DNA of 64,000 nt from Rhinopithecus roxellana (GCF_007565055.1 NC_044554.1:138135463-138199462); one strand, 5' to 3'. Positions 10,860 to 22,374 are shown, counted from the stretch's first letter. Made by a program: numbers and translations. Notes: a model not told the origin generated them from the sequence alone.

Positions 10860-13400
10860 ATAGAATTAAGCTTTTCAGTGGCTAAATTATCAAAGACCAA
10901 AGTTGTTTTTCACTAAAGGTATCATATGATAACATGATATCCAAATTTTATCTGGGTTTCCTAATTTTGAAGGTTTACTGAAAGTACCTATTTTTTGCCA
11001 AAATCTTCTTACACGGTTTAAAAGTAATTTTTTCAAAATTATTATTTACCAAACAAAATTTGTTGTCACCCTGATAACATATAAGCTTTATGAATTACTG
11101 TGTCATAGGCAGAGCATTTCTCCTTATAAAAAGCTGTATGTACAGATTCTTGTACTGGACTCTGCATATGGTGACCCCTGAGCAAAATTGTAAAGTTTGG
11201 TTAAATATTATTTTTGGTAACTAATCTCCTACCCTTGACAACAAAGCCTCCCTCTCTGGCTAGCCCTGAAGGATTTATCATCCATTCCAAATGGGTTTTC
11301 CTAAAGTATTCATCAATTAGTTTCTGATAAGATATAAATTATCTCCTCTAAAGTGTCATAATACAGAAAGTCTTGAAAAATAACTACTGCTGTGAATGCG
11401 GGCCTCATTTCAATGCACTTTTCTTCTCTCTGGGATCTTTGTCCTTCAAATACAGTTTGCCTAGTTGTACTATGATGCCTCAAACAGCTATTGATTTTGG
11501 TTTTTATTGTTGTTCTGAGAAGAAATTGTAGTTTAATATAAGCTATTTCATATAGCCAAAGAGAAAAGTCAAGAGCATTCTTAATAACAGACTTCCAAAA
11601 TACATAGAAAGATAGAGATTTATATATCTAGCTAAATAAATAGCTATCGATATAGGTATAGGTATAGATAGATACATACATTTATTTTTGCAGGAATGAA
11701 GAAAGAAGTGATCTAGCATCAGCAGCCCATTATCTAATCTCCTATTCCTTTTAATGAAGGCACAGCATGATTATGATCCAGGTGCTCTTTTTGATGTTGA
11801 TTGTTGAAAACGCAGTATTACTATGCCCTGCTGAGCCATGCTTTTGTTTGTACTGGGAACCCATAGCAATTCATTTGTTCAAAGAGAAATGCAATGTTTT
11901 GCCAGGTGTTGTGATTCATGTCCATAATCCCAGCTACTCAGGAGGCTGAGGTGGGAGGATAGTTTGAGCCTAGGAGTTCATGATCACCTGTGAGATATAG
12001 CAAGACTCCATCTCAAAAAATAATTAAAAAGCAATGTTTTGAATCAGGTATTTATATACAATCTAAATAAATGTGATATGCAGTAGAATTGCCCCAGTCC
12101 ATGCCTGAGGATCGGTCATCTGTCATGTACCCAAGGTCTGTTCTCACCATCAGAAGGTGAGAGGGAAGGTACCCTACAGGGACGTATCTACCCCAGAGTA
12201 GTTATCCCAAAACTTATTCTGTTTCCCATTGATTCAAAACCACCTCAGTCATTGGTAGTAGGGACCTAATTTCCATTGGCAAATATACTTAATCATCTTT
12301 GTAGTTCTAGAAATAGACCTTTGTATAACCAATGACAAGCAGTCACATTGTTGCTTTTCTTTCCATTACAGCTGTATTTCATAAAGAATGTAAATGCTTT
12401 TTGTTCTAAGCCCCCAAAGCAAAGTGATTAAAAGTATAAAAGTATAAGAAATCTACAAAATTTACAGAATAGGCAGTCAAGTAGAAAACAAAGAGTTTAC
12501 TTAAAGTAAATACCAAAAGATAATAATGAAGTTTGATGGTAATAACTAAATGGTGATCATCATGGCAAAAATCAATTTGTCTGCCAAAATTTCATATACG
12601 TTATTCGTGTGCTCAAGTCAAGTTTTTGTACTTGCCATAATATCTAAATTATAACTATACACTGTATACTTAGTATATTTCACAAATTATCAAGTTAAGT
12701 GTGTACTCAGTCAACAAATAATTGAGTTTACTGGAGTTGTAAGATTCTAGCCACACTAACATCAACACAATACACTACATGAATTTGAGAAATTGTATTT
12801 GCTTACAATTACTTCATAAACTCCCCCCAACTCTTCTCACACTTGAATGAGTAACTAGGCTCTGCAATAACATTACACCAATATTAAAAATAACAGCAAC
12901 AGCAGGAGCAGAAGCAACAACAAATGAACTGCTACCCTATCCTTTTCCCTCTCTGAACACTAACTTAAGACTAGACGTAAAGGTTACCATCCTTGCCTTG
13001 ATCCTGATCTTAGGGGGATGCTTTCAATATTTCACCATCATGTTATCTGTAGGGTTTTCATAGAGGTTCATAATCAAGTTGAGGACATTTTCTTCTATTC
13101 ACAGTTTGCTATTAGTTTTAGCAGAAACAGATTTTGAATTTTGCAAATGCTTTTACTCAGTCTATTGAGATGATCATTTACTTTTGTTTCTTTTTTAATT
13201 AGTAAATATTTGAGTCATATTGATTTATTTTATAATTCAAAAATTTTTGCTATCATGGCATAAGCCACACTTGGTCATAATATTCTATCATTTTGTTATA
13301 TTCCTGGTTTTAATTTGATAAAATTATTTTAAGAATTTTTGCATCTGTACTCATAAGGGATATTTATGGTGAAGAAGAGGCAGGGCCAGCACTGGGCTTC
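10860..13400 (+). repeat. Duplicon block 'b' and block 'g', unit 2
   Basis: About 10,860-11,400 aligns with 2,480-3,000 and 38,130-38,400. About 11,640-13,000 aligns with 44,640-45,800: GATTCAA at 12,230 and 45,078, a GTAGAAAACAAAGAG/GCAGAAGAAAAAAGGAG stretch at 12,481 and 45,345, and ATGAATTTGAGAAATT at 12,779 and 45,615. No coding signal. Confidence 0.6.
11902..12030 (+). mobile_element. Alu-derived monomer fragment
   Basis: Short Alu-like unit that fuses the start (CCAGGTGTTGTGATTCATG) to right-arm-type sequence (CCCAGCTACTCAGGAGGCTG). The 11-bp target-site duplication GCAATGTTTTG flanks it (11,891-11,901 and 12,031-12,041). This confirms insertion as a short unit. Confidence 0.85.
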
Positions 13401-14569
13401 AGATGCTGGGGGCTGAACAGAAAACTGAGGTGCTAGAGATTTATGACTTGGTATTCATGGCTCATAGTTCAGGATCTTTTCAATGTTGCTACAGGATGTA
13501 CAAACAAAGACAGTGTAGAATTGGCCGAAGGACCTTACTTTGCCAAACCCTGTTCTGTAATAACAATCAAATACATTTAAAATTTATCTAAATTGAATAG
13601 ATTGAAGAATGCACATTAATAATCTTCAAACTATTTATTAACATAAGCAATTATTAAAATCATATATGTTCTTTTACATGTGTCCTTCATGAAGATGAGC
13701 CCTTTCTTGAAAACAAATACTAAACACTTGGAGAACTTAAATTTCTTTTTCTTTTTCAAATTCATTTTATATATATTATACATCCTTCTGGAAATATAAA
13801 CCTAGCACACAGCACGTTTAGTAAATATTGTTGAATGAAGAAATGGATTTTTATTCATTATTTGAGATGACAGAAAGACAAAAGACATAAATCTAAATAC
13901 CTAAGTGGGTATGCAAAACATGAAAAGCACCATCAAGCACTACAAACCAGCAAAAAGGACACAAAATCTTGTTATTTACAAAAAGTAACCAGTTCAAAAC
14001 TCCAAACAGATTAAGGACAAGCTGATAGACAAAATTGTATCCAAACAGTTTTTAAATAGTGGTTTTCTTTTCATGCTGTAGATAGTTGTACATAGGAGAG
14101 ACTCAGATCTCAAAAATAAGGATGCTCGGAAGATAAGAACAAGCCACATTTGTTTAATATCCCTACCTGTAAGAACACAAGAGCTGGAAGGATGAGCTAA
14201 TGAATGTTGTTTGGTTTTCATTAAAAAAAAAATTACACTGTATTTCAGACTTTATTATTGATTAATAATGATAAATTGATTGCCATAGATTTTATAAGTT
14301 GGAGGGCTAGTTTCTAGGGAGGGATCTCTTTTACAGTAGCAAAAAGATGCATGAATAATATCCCACCTACAACACTATTGACTTACAGGGATTAAAATGT
14401 CCAATTAACAATTCCAACAGAACAAGTGCAGTTTGAAACCGAACTCATTTCGAGTAATGAGAAAACACGTGCGATATTCTAGGAAGTAACTATCGCAGTC
14501 ATTGACTCCATTATTAGCTGCATTCACTATAAGATGTTTGCCAATATCACATCTCAAAGATAAAATTCC
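13401..14569. other. Unique non-coding sequence
   Basis: AT-rich. The segment around 13,690-13,855 (GTAAATATTGTTGAATGAAG) is reminiscent of an L2 3' terminus. The 62-codon frame at 13,403-13,591 has no recognisable family. Confidence 0.45.
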
Positions 14570-14845
14570 TTTTTTTTTTTTTTCTTTGAGACAGAGTCTC
14601 CCTCTGTCACCAGGCTGGAGTGCAGTGGGCTCACTGCAACCTCTGCCTCTCAGGTCCAAGCAATTCTCCTGCCTCAGAATCACGAGTAGCTGGGATTATA
14701 GGCGCGCCCAGCTAATTTTTGTATTTTTAGTAGAGATGGGTTTCACCATGTTGGTCAGGATAGTCTGGATCTCTTGACCTCATGAACCACATGCCTCGGC
14801 CTCCCAAAGTGCTGGGATTACAGGCGTGAGCCACCATGCCCAGCC
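14570..14845 (-). mobile_element. Alu SINE, antisense
   Basis: Poly(T) start, then TTTGAGACAGAGTCTCCC, through CCACCATGCCCAGCC: a reverse-complement dimeric Alu with minor internal deletions. AluS-like by general appearance. Confidence 0.92.
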
Positions 14846-15199
14846 AGATTAAACTTCTTATATTACTGCAGTTAGTGACTTGTAAATAATGTATCTCAAC
14901 TGAAGTTATCTTTCAGTTTAATTAAATGAGGATTCAAGCTAAAGATTTTAATGCCCTTGTGATGCTTCCTAAACATAGTATTCAGTAACCAAAAATGTCT
15001 TCTCACTTCCCATCGTATATCTATTCAATTAAGCATATAGAAATTATTCTGTTACCTTTGTAGGAGCTTAGAACCTGGCGACACTCTTTGCCTTAATTAG
15101 AAATATACCAGGGCTATTTATGTTAAAGCTAAAAAGAAGGGTACAAGTGGTCTATGGTAAAAAATGAAGTGTTTTTCTTTTTAAATTTTGGTTAAGTTT

Positions 15200-15460
15200 T
15201 TTTAAAAATTTTGTCTAACTGTAATAAATGCATCTGTACGATATTATATGGATATATTTTTTAAATATATTTGAGAAAACATGGTAGGTCTTCATGTAGA
15301 AAAAACTGAAGTATCTTTTCTGCTGAAATTGTGCTCATATTTTTGCAAAACATTTCAGTTAATTGTAATAGATACATATTTTGTATATAATATGCATCAA
15401 TTTTTAGAAGTTGTTTTGTGAAGACATGGCATTTCTACCAGAAAAAAAGAAAGCTACTCA
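15200..15460 (+). repeat. Diverged local tandem duplication, period about 150 bp
   Basis: First copy has TAACTGTAATAAATGCAT, AAACATGGTAGGTCTTCATG and GTAGAAAAAACTGAAG. Second has TAATTGTAATAGATACAT, AGACATGGCATTTCTACCAG and AGAAAAAAAGAAAGC. The same order of sub-blocks is visible in both. Old, non-coding. Confidence 0.6.
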
Positions 15461-15789
15461 ATACTCTTGAGTGATTTTCTATGATACAACTTCATAACTT
15501 GGGTCTAATATTCTTTTTAAAATGGTATGATGGGTGGGAGGGTAGCACTCCATTTTTACAAATTAAATGAACCATAATAAAATAGATTAAGATTAACTGG
15601 ATAATTAAAAAGGTAATATCACATCCTAAACAGTTAAGCATTGCACTTAATTTTTTTTAAGTTGCAGATATACAGACAGATTAAGTTTTTGCAAAACATA
15701 ATATGTGGAAAATAAGAGCAAACCACTTTTCATTTAATATTCCAGTCAGTGTAAAATACTGAACAGTAAGTACAGATGCCTAAGGAACA

Positions 15790-15825
15790 CGTGTGTGTGT
15801 GTGTGCATGCATGTGTGTGTATGTG
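15790..15825. repeat. GT-rich microsatellite
   Basis: (GT)n interrupted by GCATGCAT, continuing as TGTGTGTGTATGTG. Confidence 0.9.
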
Positions 15826-16065
15826 AACTGAATTGTATATTAAGCTATGTTTTCTTTGGCTAGATTGAAGGAGTTGAGAAGGGGTTTCTCTATAGAGATA
15901 AAAGTAGCAATCCCCTTTAAGTAGCAAAAGGGATTGTAAAAGAGTCAGTGTCTGATTATCCCTTCTACTAGTTAGAATTCCCTTGCTGCTTGGAAGCCTA
16001 ACAGGGTCCATCAGAAGTTTCTGATAGCAGACTGAAGGAACCGTAAGACACCGATAATCAGCAGG

Positions 16066-16779
16066 AAAAAAAAAAAAAAAAATGGACCAAGGAGAGGACT
16101 ACACAGCTGTCTGCATGCAAAGGAAAACTAAAGACCAGTGGAGAAAAGTGACCATTGCAAAAGCAGGAATAGGGCAAGGCAGCCATCGGCCAGAGTCAAT
16201 CATCAGATCTAGACATAAAGATGGACAGGGACATTCTACACAACATCTGAGAGTCACAGCCTCCCACTTCCACCCCAGGCAGCGCCCCTCTCCCCACAGC
16301 TCCTACCCTCCAATCCCACCAGCCTTTGCCTCAAAGCCAGAGGCATCTGCACCAGCGCCCAGGCTCCTCCAGTCACCACTGCTGCCCTGGTGAGAGTCAA
16401 AGAGGTCACAGTGCCAGGGCTGCCAGGACAAGGAGGATGGGCCACTAAAGCCCCCTCAATCTGTTTCCCTGACATTTCATCTTGTTCCTGCTACCCTGTG
16501 GCTAATAACTCTTCGGCTCAGCTGGCCCTTCCCATGGACAGCGACATAGCCTTTGTGCTGCCCCTTCCTGACTCCTCCCTCTCACCTCCCTCCCTCCCCA
16601 AGCCTCAGCAGCCCACGCACCCTGTCCCTCCTGGAGTTGATTCCAGCATTAGGTCCGACTGGCCGGGCACAACCAGAGAGAACACTCACAGGATGTACCT
16701 TGGCACCTCTGAGCTCGGAAAATAACAAGTGTTTGGAGAAGAGTTGGTGAGTTGGTTGTTACAGAAACTGCAGAGGTGG
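16066..16779. other. Unassigned GC-rich block after an A tract
   Basis: A 17-nt A tract at about 16,066-16,082 is followed by mixed sequence and then a C-rich segment (about 16,240-16,720) with runs such as CTCCCTCTCACCTCCCTCCC, clearly unlike the AT-rich surroundings. Frames of 103 and 111 codons (16,082-16,393; 16,390-16,725) are open mostly because C-rich sequence lacks stops, and I recognise no domain. It has no counterpart in unit 1 between blocks b and c. It could be an unrecognised insertion (retrocopy of a UTR, or ERV piece). Confidence 0.45.
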
Positions 16780-18520
16780 GCTCCCCATAGACAAAGGCTG
16801 ACAGGGATCAGTTGGAAGGAACAGTGCCCCCATCATCCCTGCCCACACATCATTAACTGTCTTATCTCCAGTGTTTGATTGTCCATGAAAATGATCGTGA
16901 TTCTCAGAAGGTGCACCTGCTACCTTTGGTCTCAGTGAGAAAGGTAGGAGGGAGAAGCCATTAATGTTGCAATAGCTGCATCCTTCTTTGTCTGCAGCAT
17001 TCACAGGATTTTAGAAATGAAAGGAGCAACTTGACTCTATCCAACTTGTGTAATCAGTCACCATTTATATGATGATGTTTCCAGAGCTCTCAGCTCAAAC
17101 TTCTCTCCTAACTTCATACTCATAGATTAGAATGCTTATTGAACAACTGCCTCCTAGTCTCTCAGACCACAATATGTCCAACCCTGGGCATATGTTCAAC
17201 CCTGCACCATTTGCACACCTGCTTGAAAAACTTCCCTTCATAATTTTCCATTGCAGGAATAAATCCCTCATTGCTCTTAAACTGGAAACCTTCAGGTCAT
17301 CCTTGCCTCTTTTCATTGCAGCTCTCACTGCCTGGCAAACCCCAAAACCACTGTGCTCCCTTAATATCATTCAATTCCATTCATTTTCTTCCCTTCTGAT
17401 ACTGCATGGTTAGGCCACCATAGCATCTTATTTAGTTTACAAACAGTCTAAATTCTCTTCTTGCTTTTGTCCACATTCCTGTTGACAAGCTACCAATTCA
17501 TCCTCATTGCCCTTTGCATAAGCCCCATGTCCAAAAACTACAAGACACTTCAGAGTGGGTCCATCTCCATTTTTGTCATTTTTTCCCACAAGAATATACC
17601 ACTTTTCTCACACTCAACAACTTTCAGTTCTCTAATCTGGTCCAGCTCTTCTTCATATCTTTTATATAGTGCTTCCCAGGCCAGAAGGCTTTCTGTTCCT
17701 TACCTTTTACCTCACTATCACCTACTCAGGCTTAACTCTCAGCTGAGATACTAGTTTCTCCACTCTTTTCTTGACCCAACAAGGACTCCCATAGCACCAA
17801 ATACCTAACATTTTCAGCTCTTACCTCTAATGACTGCATGAAAATTCCCCATTTCCCAAGGTCTTTTTTCCACTGAATAATGAGAAGTTCTTGAAGATAA
17901 AGATTATGTTTAGTCAAGATGTTATTCCCAGGGAATGGCTCAGTAACTGAGACATTGATGACCCTAAAAAAAATAATAATAATTGGTTTGATAAAATTTA
18001 ATCTGGTAAAACTCTGAATTGTGTTGATAAGGAATACAAGGGTGTGAGTGGATACAGTTATTCAGTAGGTTGTGGTGGAGTTAGAAATAAGGCCTATGCT
18101 TGGTCTTAGGAGACAGAGTTGCTTCTGCAACCCCCTATGCTGAGAGAACAAGCTTAAAAACTCAGCCACTTTGTTCTCCAATTTTTCTCTCAAATGTTTA
18201 AAACAAACAAGAGTTGGTGGTGATGAATACATTTATGAAATAGATTTTGGTCATGGTTTCACAGATGTATACATACCTCCAAATTAATCAAGTCATATGC
18301 ATTTTTTTAAAAATCCAGTTTTTTGCATGCTAATCGAAACTCATACATCAACAAAATGGCGTTGAAAAAGGAGAAAACCTAAGTTGATATACAGTTATTG
18401 CCAAATGGATCAATTAAAAAATAGTAACTAAACAAGTTCTCAAGAATTTGTCTATTGTTTTCCAACTCACACTACAATCTATTGCAGATTAAACTTGCTT
18501 AGCAGCACATAACTCAGTAG
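16780..18520 (+). repeat. Duplicon blocks 'c' and 'd', unit 2 (partner 3,690-5,200)
   Basis: Collinear with unit 1. Shared landmarks are listed under the partner. Contains the paralogous L2-like segment. Several 80-97-codon frames (17,095-17,754) are chance openings in this old repeat. Confidence 0.6.
17380..17970 (+). repeat. L2-type LINE 3' end (old), duplicated in unit 1
   Basis: Carries TTTTCTTGACCCAACAAGGA, GAAGTTCTTGAAGATAAAG and CCCAGGGAATGGCTCAGTAA, in the order expected of an L2 3' region. Paralogous to 4,180-4,790. Confidence 0.45.
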
Positions 18521-19079
18521 TATTATGTCTACACTATAGAATATCAAGTGCTAAAAAGGTGTTATAGACCATTCACCTTAATTCATTCACTTGACAGATT
18601 AGAGAACTGTGATTCATTCATACTCCTTTCTGTAATTGCAATGTATTGCACTGTGAGATCAAATTTATCAGATGTCCTCATACTGCTGTTTCTTTGATTA
18701 TCCTATTTCCTCTTCCTAAGATACCTTTCCCAGGATTCCTTACTGACAAGACCCTTTAATGAATCAACAGAAATAAATCCAGTGTTGAAGAAGTTATAAA
18801 TTCCATGCCAAAAGAAGTGGTCTCAACAGAGTCACATTCATTGCTCTCTATGCCCCCTCATTGTTGGACCCATTAATCTTCATTCATGCTTGCACGGTGA
18901 TTGCCAAGCTGTATTTTAATAAACTTTAACGTGACTCTCTCCAACATAAAAAATGATTTGTTTCTTGCAAATATATAAAAGTAATACTGACAGCTTGTGT
19001 TCAAAAAGAAATGCTGTTGAACAGACAGCCCTAGAGCTATAAAGCAAATATGGCACGTTTGTAAGGATTAATCTCAGTT
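18521..19079. other. Non-coding sequence
   Basis: No gene or named repeat recognised. It belongs to the unit 2 interval expanded relative to unit 1. Confidence 0.45.
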
Positions 19080-19395
19080 GTACTCTGCTAAGTGAAACTA
19101 GACAAACTCAAATGGCTACATGCTGTTTGATTCTATTTCTGGGTCATTGTTGCAGTGGCAATACTATCTGGCCAGAGAACAGATAATTAGTTGCCAGGAG
19201 CTGGGAGTAGGGGATAGTTGAGTCCAAATGGGCAAAGAGGGACATTTCGGGGTAATATATGTATATCTTATTTGCAGAGTTAAGTACACACTGTTTATGT
19301 TTATGAACACTCTCAGAACTATATACCAAGAGGATATATTTACTGTATGGAAATTATTGTATGTTAAAAGAAAAAATAAAAATAAATAGACAGCA
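19080..19395 (+). mobile_element. Old L1 (L1M-type) 3' end fragment
   Basis: Contains AAGTGAAACTAGACAAACTC, GATAATTAGTTGCCAGGAGC, TTTCGGGGTAATATATGTAT and a terminal TACTGTATGGAAATTATTGT. This order is typical of L1M 3' UTR sequence. No reading frame is retained. Confidence 0.7.
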
Positions 19396-19648
19396 GCCAC
19401 ATTGATGATTCATACCCATAAACCAGAATCTTATTTCTGTTTAAACTATCCAGCCCTGCAAGGGTGAGGACATTGGAGAAATTTGCTACCGATACTCTTT
19501 CTTTTGACTATGTTGCTGTAACAGAGAGATCTCTGTGCACTCAAATAGGCATTGTATAATTCTGCTGTATTTCTTTTTATGTATGTAGGTAATAATCTAT
19601 GATATGGAAAGGTTTAAGTAAAAAAATCTAACTCACGAATAACCTTAT

Positions 19649-19650
<2 letters not shown>

Positions 19651-19683
<33 letters not shown>

Positions 19684-19950
19684 AGACGGAGTCTCACTCT
19701 GTGGCCCAGGCTGGAGTGCAGTGGCGTGATCTCGGCTCACTGCAAGCTCTGCCTCCCGGGTTCATGCCATTCTCCTGCCTCAGCCTCACAAGTAGCTGGG
19801 ACTACAGACGCCTGCCACCACACCCAGCTAATGTTTTGTACTTTTAGTAGAGACGGGGTTTCACTGTGGTCTCAATCTCCAGACCTCATGATCCGCCCGC
19901 CTCGGCCTCCCAAAGTGCTGGGATTACAGGCATAAGCCACCACGCCCGGA
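19651..19950 (-). mobile_element. AluY-like, antisense, with long poly(T)
   Basis: A T tract of about 31 nt leads into TTGAGACGGAGTCTCACTCT, through CCACCACGCCCGGA. The flanks CACGAATAACCTTATTC (19,634-19,650 and 19,951-19,967) are a perfect target-site duplication. The right arm lacks the CTGGCC change seen in the monkey-type Alus here. Confidence 0.95.
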
Positions 19951-19967
19951 CACGAATAACCTTATTC

Positions 19968-20463
19968 TTAAATCTCAGACTATAAAAAAAAATCCAAAAT
20001 CTCTAGAGACATAGATCAAATAAATGGTAAATTCTGAGATAACACGTAACTCTAAAATTTGAGACACCCACAGAATTAAGTAAAATTAGAGAGCAGCAAC
20101 TGAAATGTCAATATGTTATTTACCATCTGAAATAGCAAAGTGAGAAATGTAGTACCATGCTTTTATTTCTAATGAGTCCACAAAAGATCAGAAATAGGGG
20201 GAGGGCACTAAAATTAAAAGAAATATGTTGTTACTATAATAGAATAATATAAAAACGTGAATATTGTATCAATATATTTGTGTGTTTGTATGCGTGTGTG
20301 TGTTTGACATAGGAGTTTGTGGAACACAGAAGAGTGCTTGGTTTTTGTGGACATAGTGCTTTAGTATTTTCTAAGTACTGAGGACTCTATTTAGTCACCA
20401 GGCTTTGTCAGGGCGTGGGGCTCTGCTCTTCTTGTCTTGGTCATCATGGATGTGTATACCCCC
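19968..20463. other. Non-coding sequence
   Basis: No gene recognised. A short TG-rich run lies near 20,277-20,305. Confidence 0.45.
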
Positions 20464-20595
20464 TAAGTCTAGGTAGAAATGCAATATCACCTTTGAGTAA
20501 TGTATCCAGTGCCCCACTTGCTGCTACTTTATAGTCATATGGGGCACTGGATACATTACTAAAAGGTGATATTATTGTGTTTCTGTCTAGACTTA
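20464..20595. repeat. Long inverted repeat (hairpin), arms about 52-56 bp
   Basis: Left arm 20,464-20,516 and right arm 20,540-20,595 are reverse complements over their whole length apart from five mismatches and a 3-base gap. The inner 20 bp next to the loop (AATGTATCCAGTGCCCCA and its complement) are perfect. The loop is 23 nt (20,517-20,539). Either strand transcribed would fold into a long stem. I do not recognise a transposon family with this palindrome. It could be a small palindromic MITE or a local templated inversion-duplication. Confidence 0.85.
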
Positions 20596-21439
20596 CCCTA
20601 CATTCACTCTTTAAAACACTCTGACCCTATATCTATCTTTTTCTTCCTCTGTAATTCTAAAGGAATCTGCTTTAGGTATGTTCATGTATCTTTGTGTTTG
20701 TGTCAGGTGACAAGCAAAGGGGGATTTACTGTTCTCGTTATCTTTCTCCCAAAAGTATTTTTATTTGCCCTCCAATTTTTCTGTCTCATCCAGGATTTAA
20801 AATTTCCAAAGTAAAGAGATAGCATATACTTAAAAAAGTCTGTTCTCATTCTTTTAAAAGTCATTTTATCAGGGATTGTACAAACAGCCTAAAGAAAGGC
20901 AAGATAGGGAGAAAAGAAAACAAGAATAGATTAGATTATCAAAATATTGTGTTTTTAGAATTATGACAAAATGTCTAAAAACAAGCCTAAAAATAAATGT
21001 ATGGTACATGAAGAAAATTCTAATGAATATAGAAAAACCTTAATCAAAATAATTTATTTATAATATATATTATAATACATATATTTGAATATTATAATAT
21101 TCAATATTATAATATATTATGATACATATTTGAATATTTCAACAAATATATAAACATATATACATTTGAACAATATATAAATATATTATATATTATGTGT
21201 CATAATACATAATATATGATACATAATATATAAGTATGATATGTATTATATTATATAAAATACATATGCAAATGTGTATTATAAATATAAATGCATGTAC
21301 AAAAAGTAAATAAGAAAAAGAATAATGAAGACAAACTATATGACATGTAGGACATAATAACATGACCAAATATTCAAATTTTGGGAGATTTAGAAAGAGA
21401 AGAGATGATTAAAGGCATAGAAAATCTCTTTATCAAAAT
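20596..21439. other. Non-coding, very AT-rich in the second half
   Basis: About 21,050-21,300 is almost purely A/T with TATAATAT/ATTATAAT alternations, a degenerate AT-rich low-complexity repeat. Sequence from about 21,330 may already belong to the old L1 that is clear from 21,440. Confidence 0.5.
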
Positions 21440-21749
21440 AGAAAAACATGCTCCTGAATAAACATTGAGTCAATGGAGAAATCAAAATGGAAATCAAAAG
21501 TATTTTGGAACAAATGAAAATGAAAACATGACATACTAAATTCTGTGGAATACAACAAAAGTAGTATTAAAAGAAAAGTTTATAGCAATAAATGCCTACA
21601 TCAAAAGAGTGGAAAGATTTTTAAATAAACGACCTAACAATGCAAGAACAAATCACACCTAAAATTAGTTTAAGAAGATAAATAATAAAGATAAGAGGAG
21701 AACTGAATGGAATAGAGACTGAACAAATTTACCAAGAAGTATAGTTTTT
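21440..21749 (+). mobile_element. Old L1 ORF2 fragment, part 1 of 3
   Basis: L1 ORF2-like sequence (GGAATACAACAAAAGTAGTA, ATAGCAATAAATGCCTACAT), decayed and without an open frame. It is interrupted at 21,750-21,765 by the PHPT1 retrocopy. The L1 resumes at about 22,375. Confidence 0.8.
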
Positions 21750-21765
21750 AAAAATTGACTTTTGG
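21750..21765 (+). repeat. Target-site duplication, left copy (PHPT1 retrocopy)
   Basis: AAAAATTGACTTTTGG matches 22,359-22,374 exactly. The AAAAATTG end fits the A-rich L1 endonuclease target side. Confidence 0.95.
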
Positions 21766-22323
21766 GAAGAACATGGCGGCGGCGGACCTCGCTCACATTC
21801 CTGATGTGGACATCGACTCCGAGGGCGTCTTCAAGTATGTGCTGATCCGAGTCCACTCGGCTCCGCGCTCCGGGCTCCGGCTGCGGAGAGCAAGGAGATC
21901 GTGCGCGGCTACAACTGGGCCGAGTACCATGCGGACATCTACGACAAAGCGTCGGGCGACATGCGGAAGCAGGGCTGTGACTGTGAGTGTCTGGGCGGCG
22001 GGCGCATCTCCCACCAGAGCCAGGACAAGAAGATTCACGTGTACGGCTACTCCATGGCCTATGGTCCTGCCCAGCACGCCATTTCAACTGAGAAAATCAA
22101 AGCCAAGTACCCCGACTACGAGGTTACCTGGGCTAAGGATGGCTACTGAGCACTCCCAGTCTGGGGCCTGCTACCTCCAGCAGCTATGTCGGAGCCCCCG
22201 CCTTTGCCTGCACCCCTTTCGGGGTTGGTCCTGCCTGCTTCTGCGGCAGCCCTTGGTGACGTGCTGTCTGCCAGGCTTTGCAGACAGGCTAGCCTGGCCA
22301 CAGAATTAAACATGTTGCCACGC

Positions 22324-22363
<40 letters not shown>
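21766..22363 (+). pseudogene. PHPT1: Processed pseudogene of PHPT1 (14-kDa phosphohistidine phosphatase)
   Basis: The parent gene encodes a cytosolic enzyme of about 125 residues that removes phosphate from protein histidines. The degenerate frame is 21,773-22,149, 377 bp, exactly one base short of a 125-codon frame plus stop. Frame 1 opens MAAADLAHIPDVDIDSEG and runs to about residue 34. A base is missing in the G run at 21,872-21,874, after which the rest continues in another frame (GCDCECLGGGRISHQ, then YSMAYGPAQHA, ending TWAKDGY). The conserved active-site region is still readable, but no single frame encodes the enzyme. Introns are absent, a short GC-rich 3' UTR carries ATTAAA at 22,305-22,310, and a tail of about 39 A follows. 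The 5' leader is only 7 nt. It lies inside an old L1 and lacks an evident promoter. It reflects L1-mediated reverse transcription of a spliced mRNA. Confidence 0.95.
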
Positions 22364-22367
<4 letters not shown>

Positions 22368-22374
22368 CTTTTGG
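22359..22374 (+). repeat. Target-site duplication, right copy (PHPT1 retrocopy)
   Basis: Same 16 bases as the left copy, directly after the poly(A) tail (the first five As overlap the tail). Confidence 0.95.

Larger units (their letters stand above)
14846..16065. other. AT-rich non-coding sequence with a local tandem duplication
   Basis: Contains a diverged direct repeat (15,200-15,310 and 15,350-15,460) and a GT/ATGC microsatellite (15,790-15,825). The minus-strand 93-codon frame at 15,730-16,011 runs through the microsatellite and is not supported. Confidence 0.5.

Noticed and set aside
16082..16725. Overlapping proline/serine-rich frames as a novel small gene
   Set aside because: C-rich composition reduces stop codons by itself; no domain, no splice context, no counterpart in the other units.
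21050..21300. AT-rich block as an origin or CRISPR-like array
   Set aside because: It is degenerate AT low-complexity sequence without regularly spaced repeats, and the genome is plainly primate.
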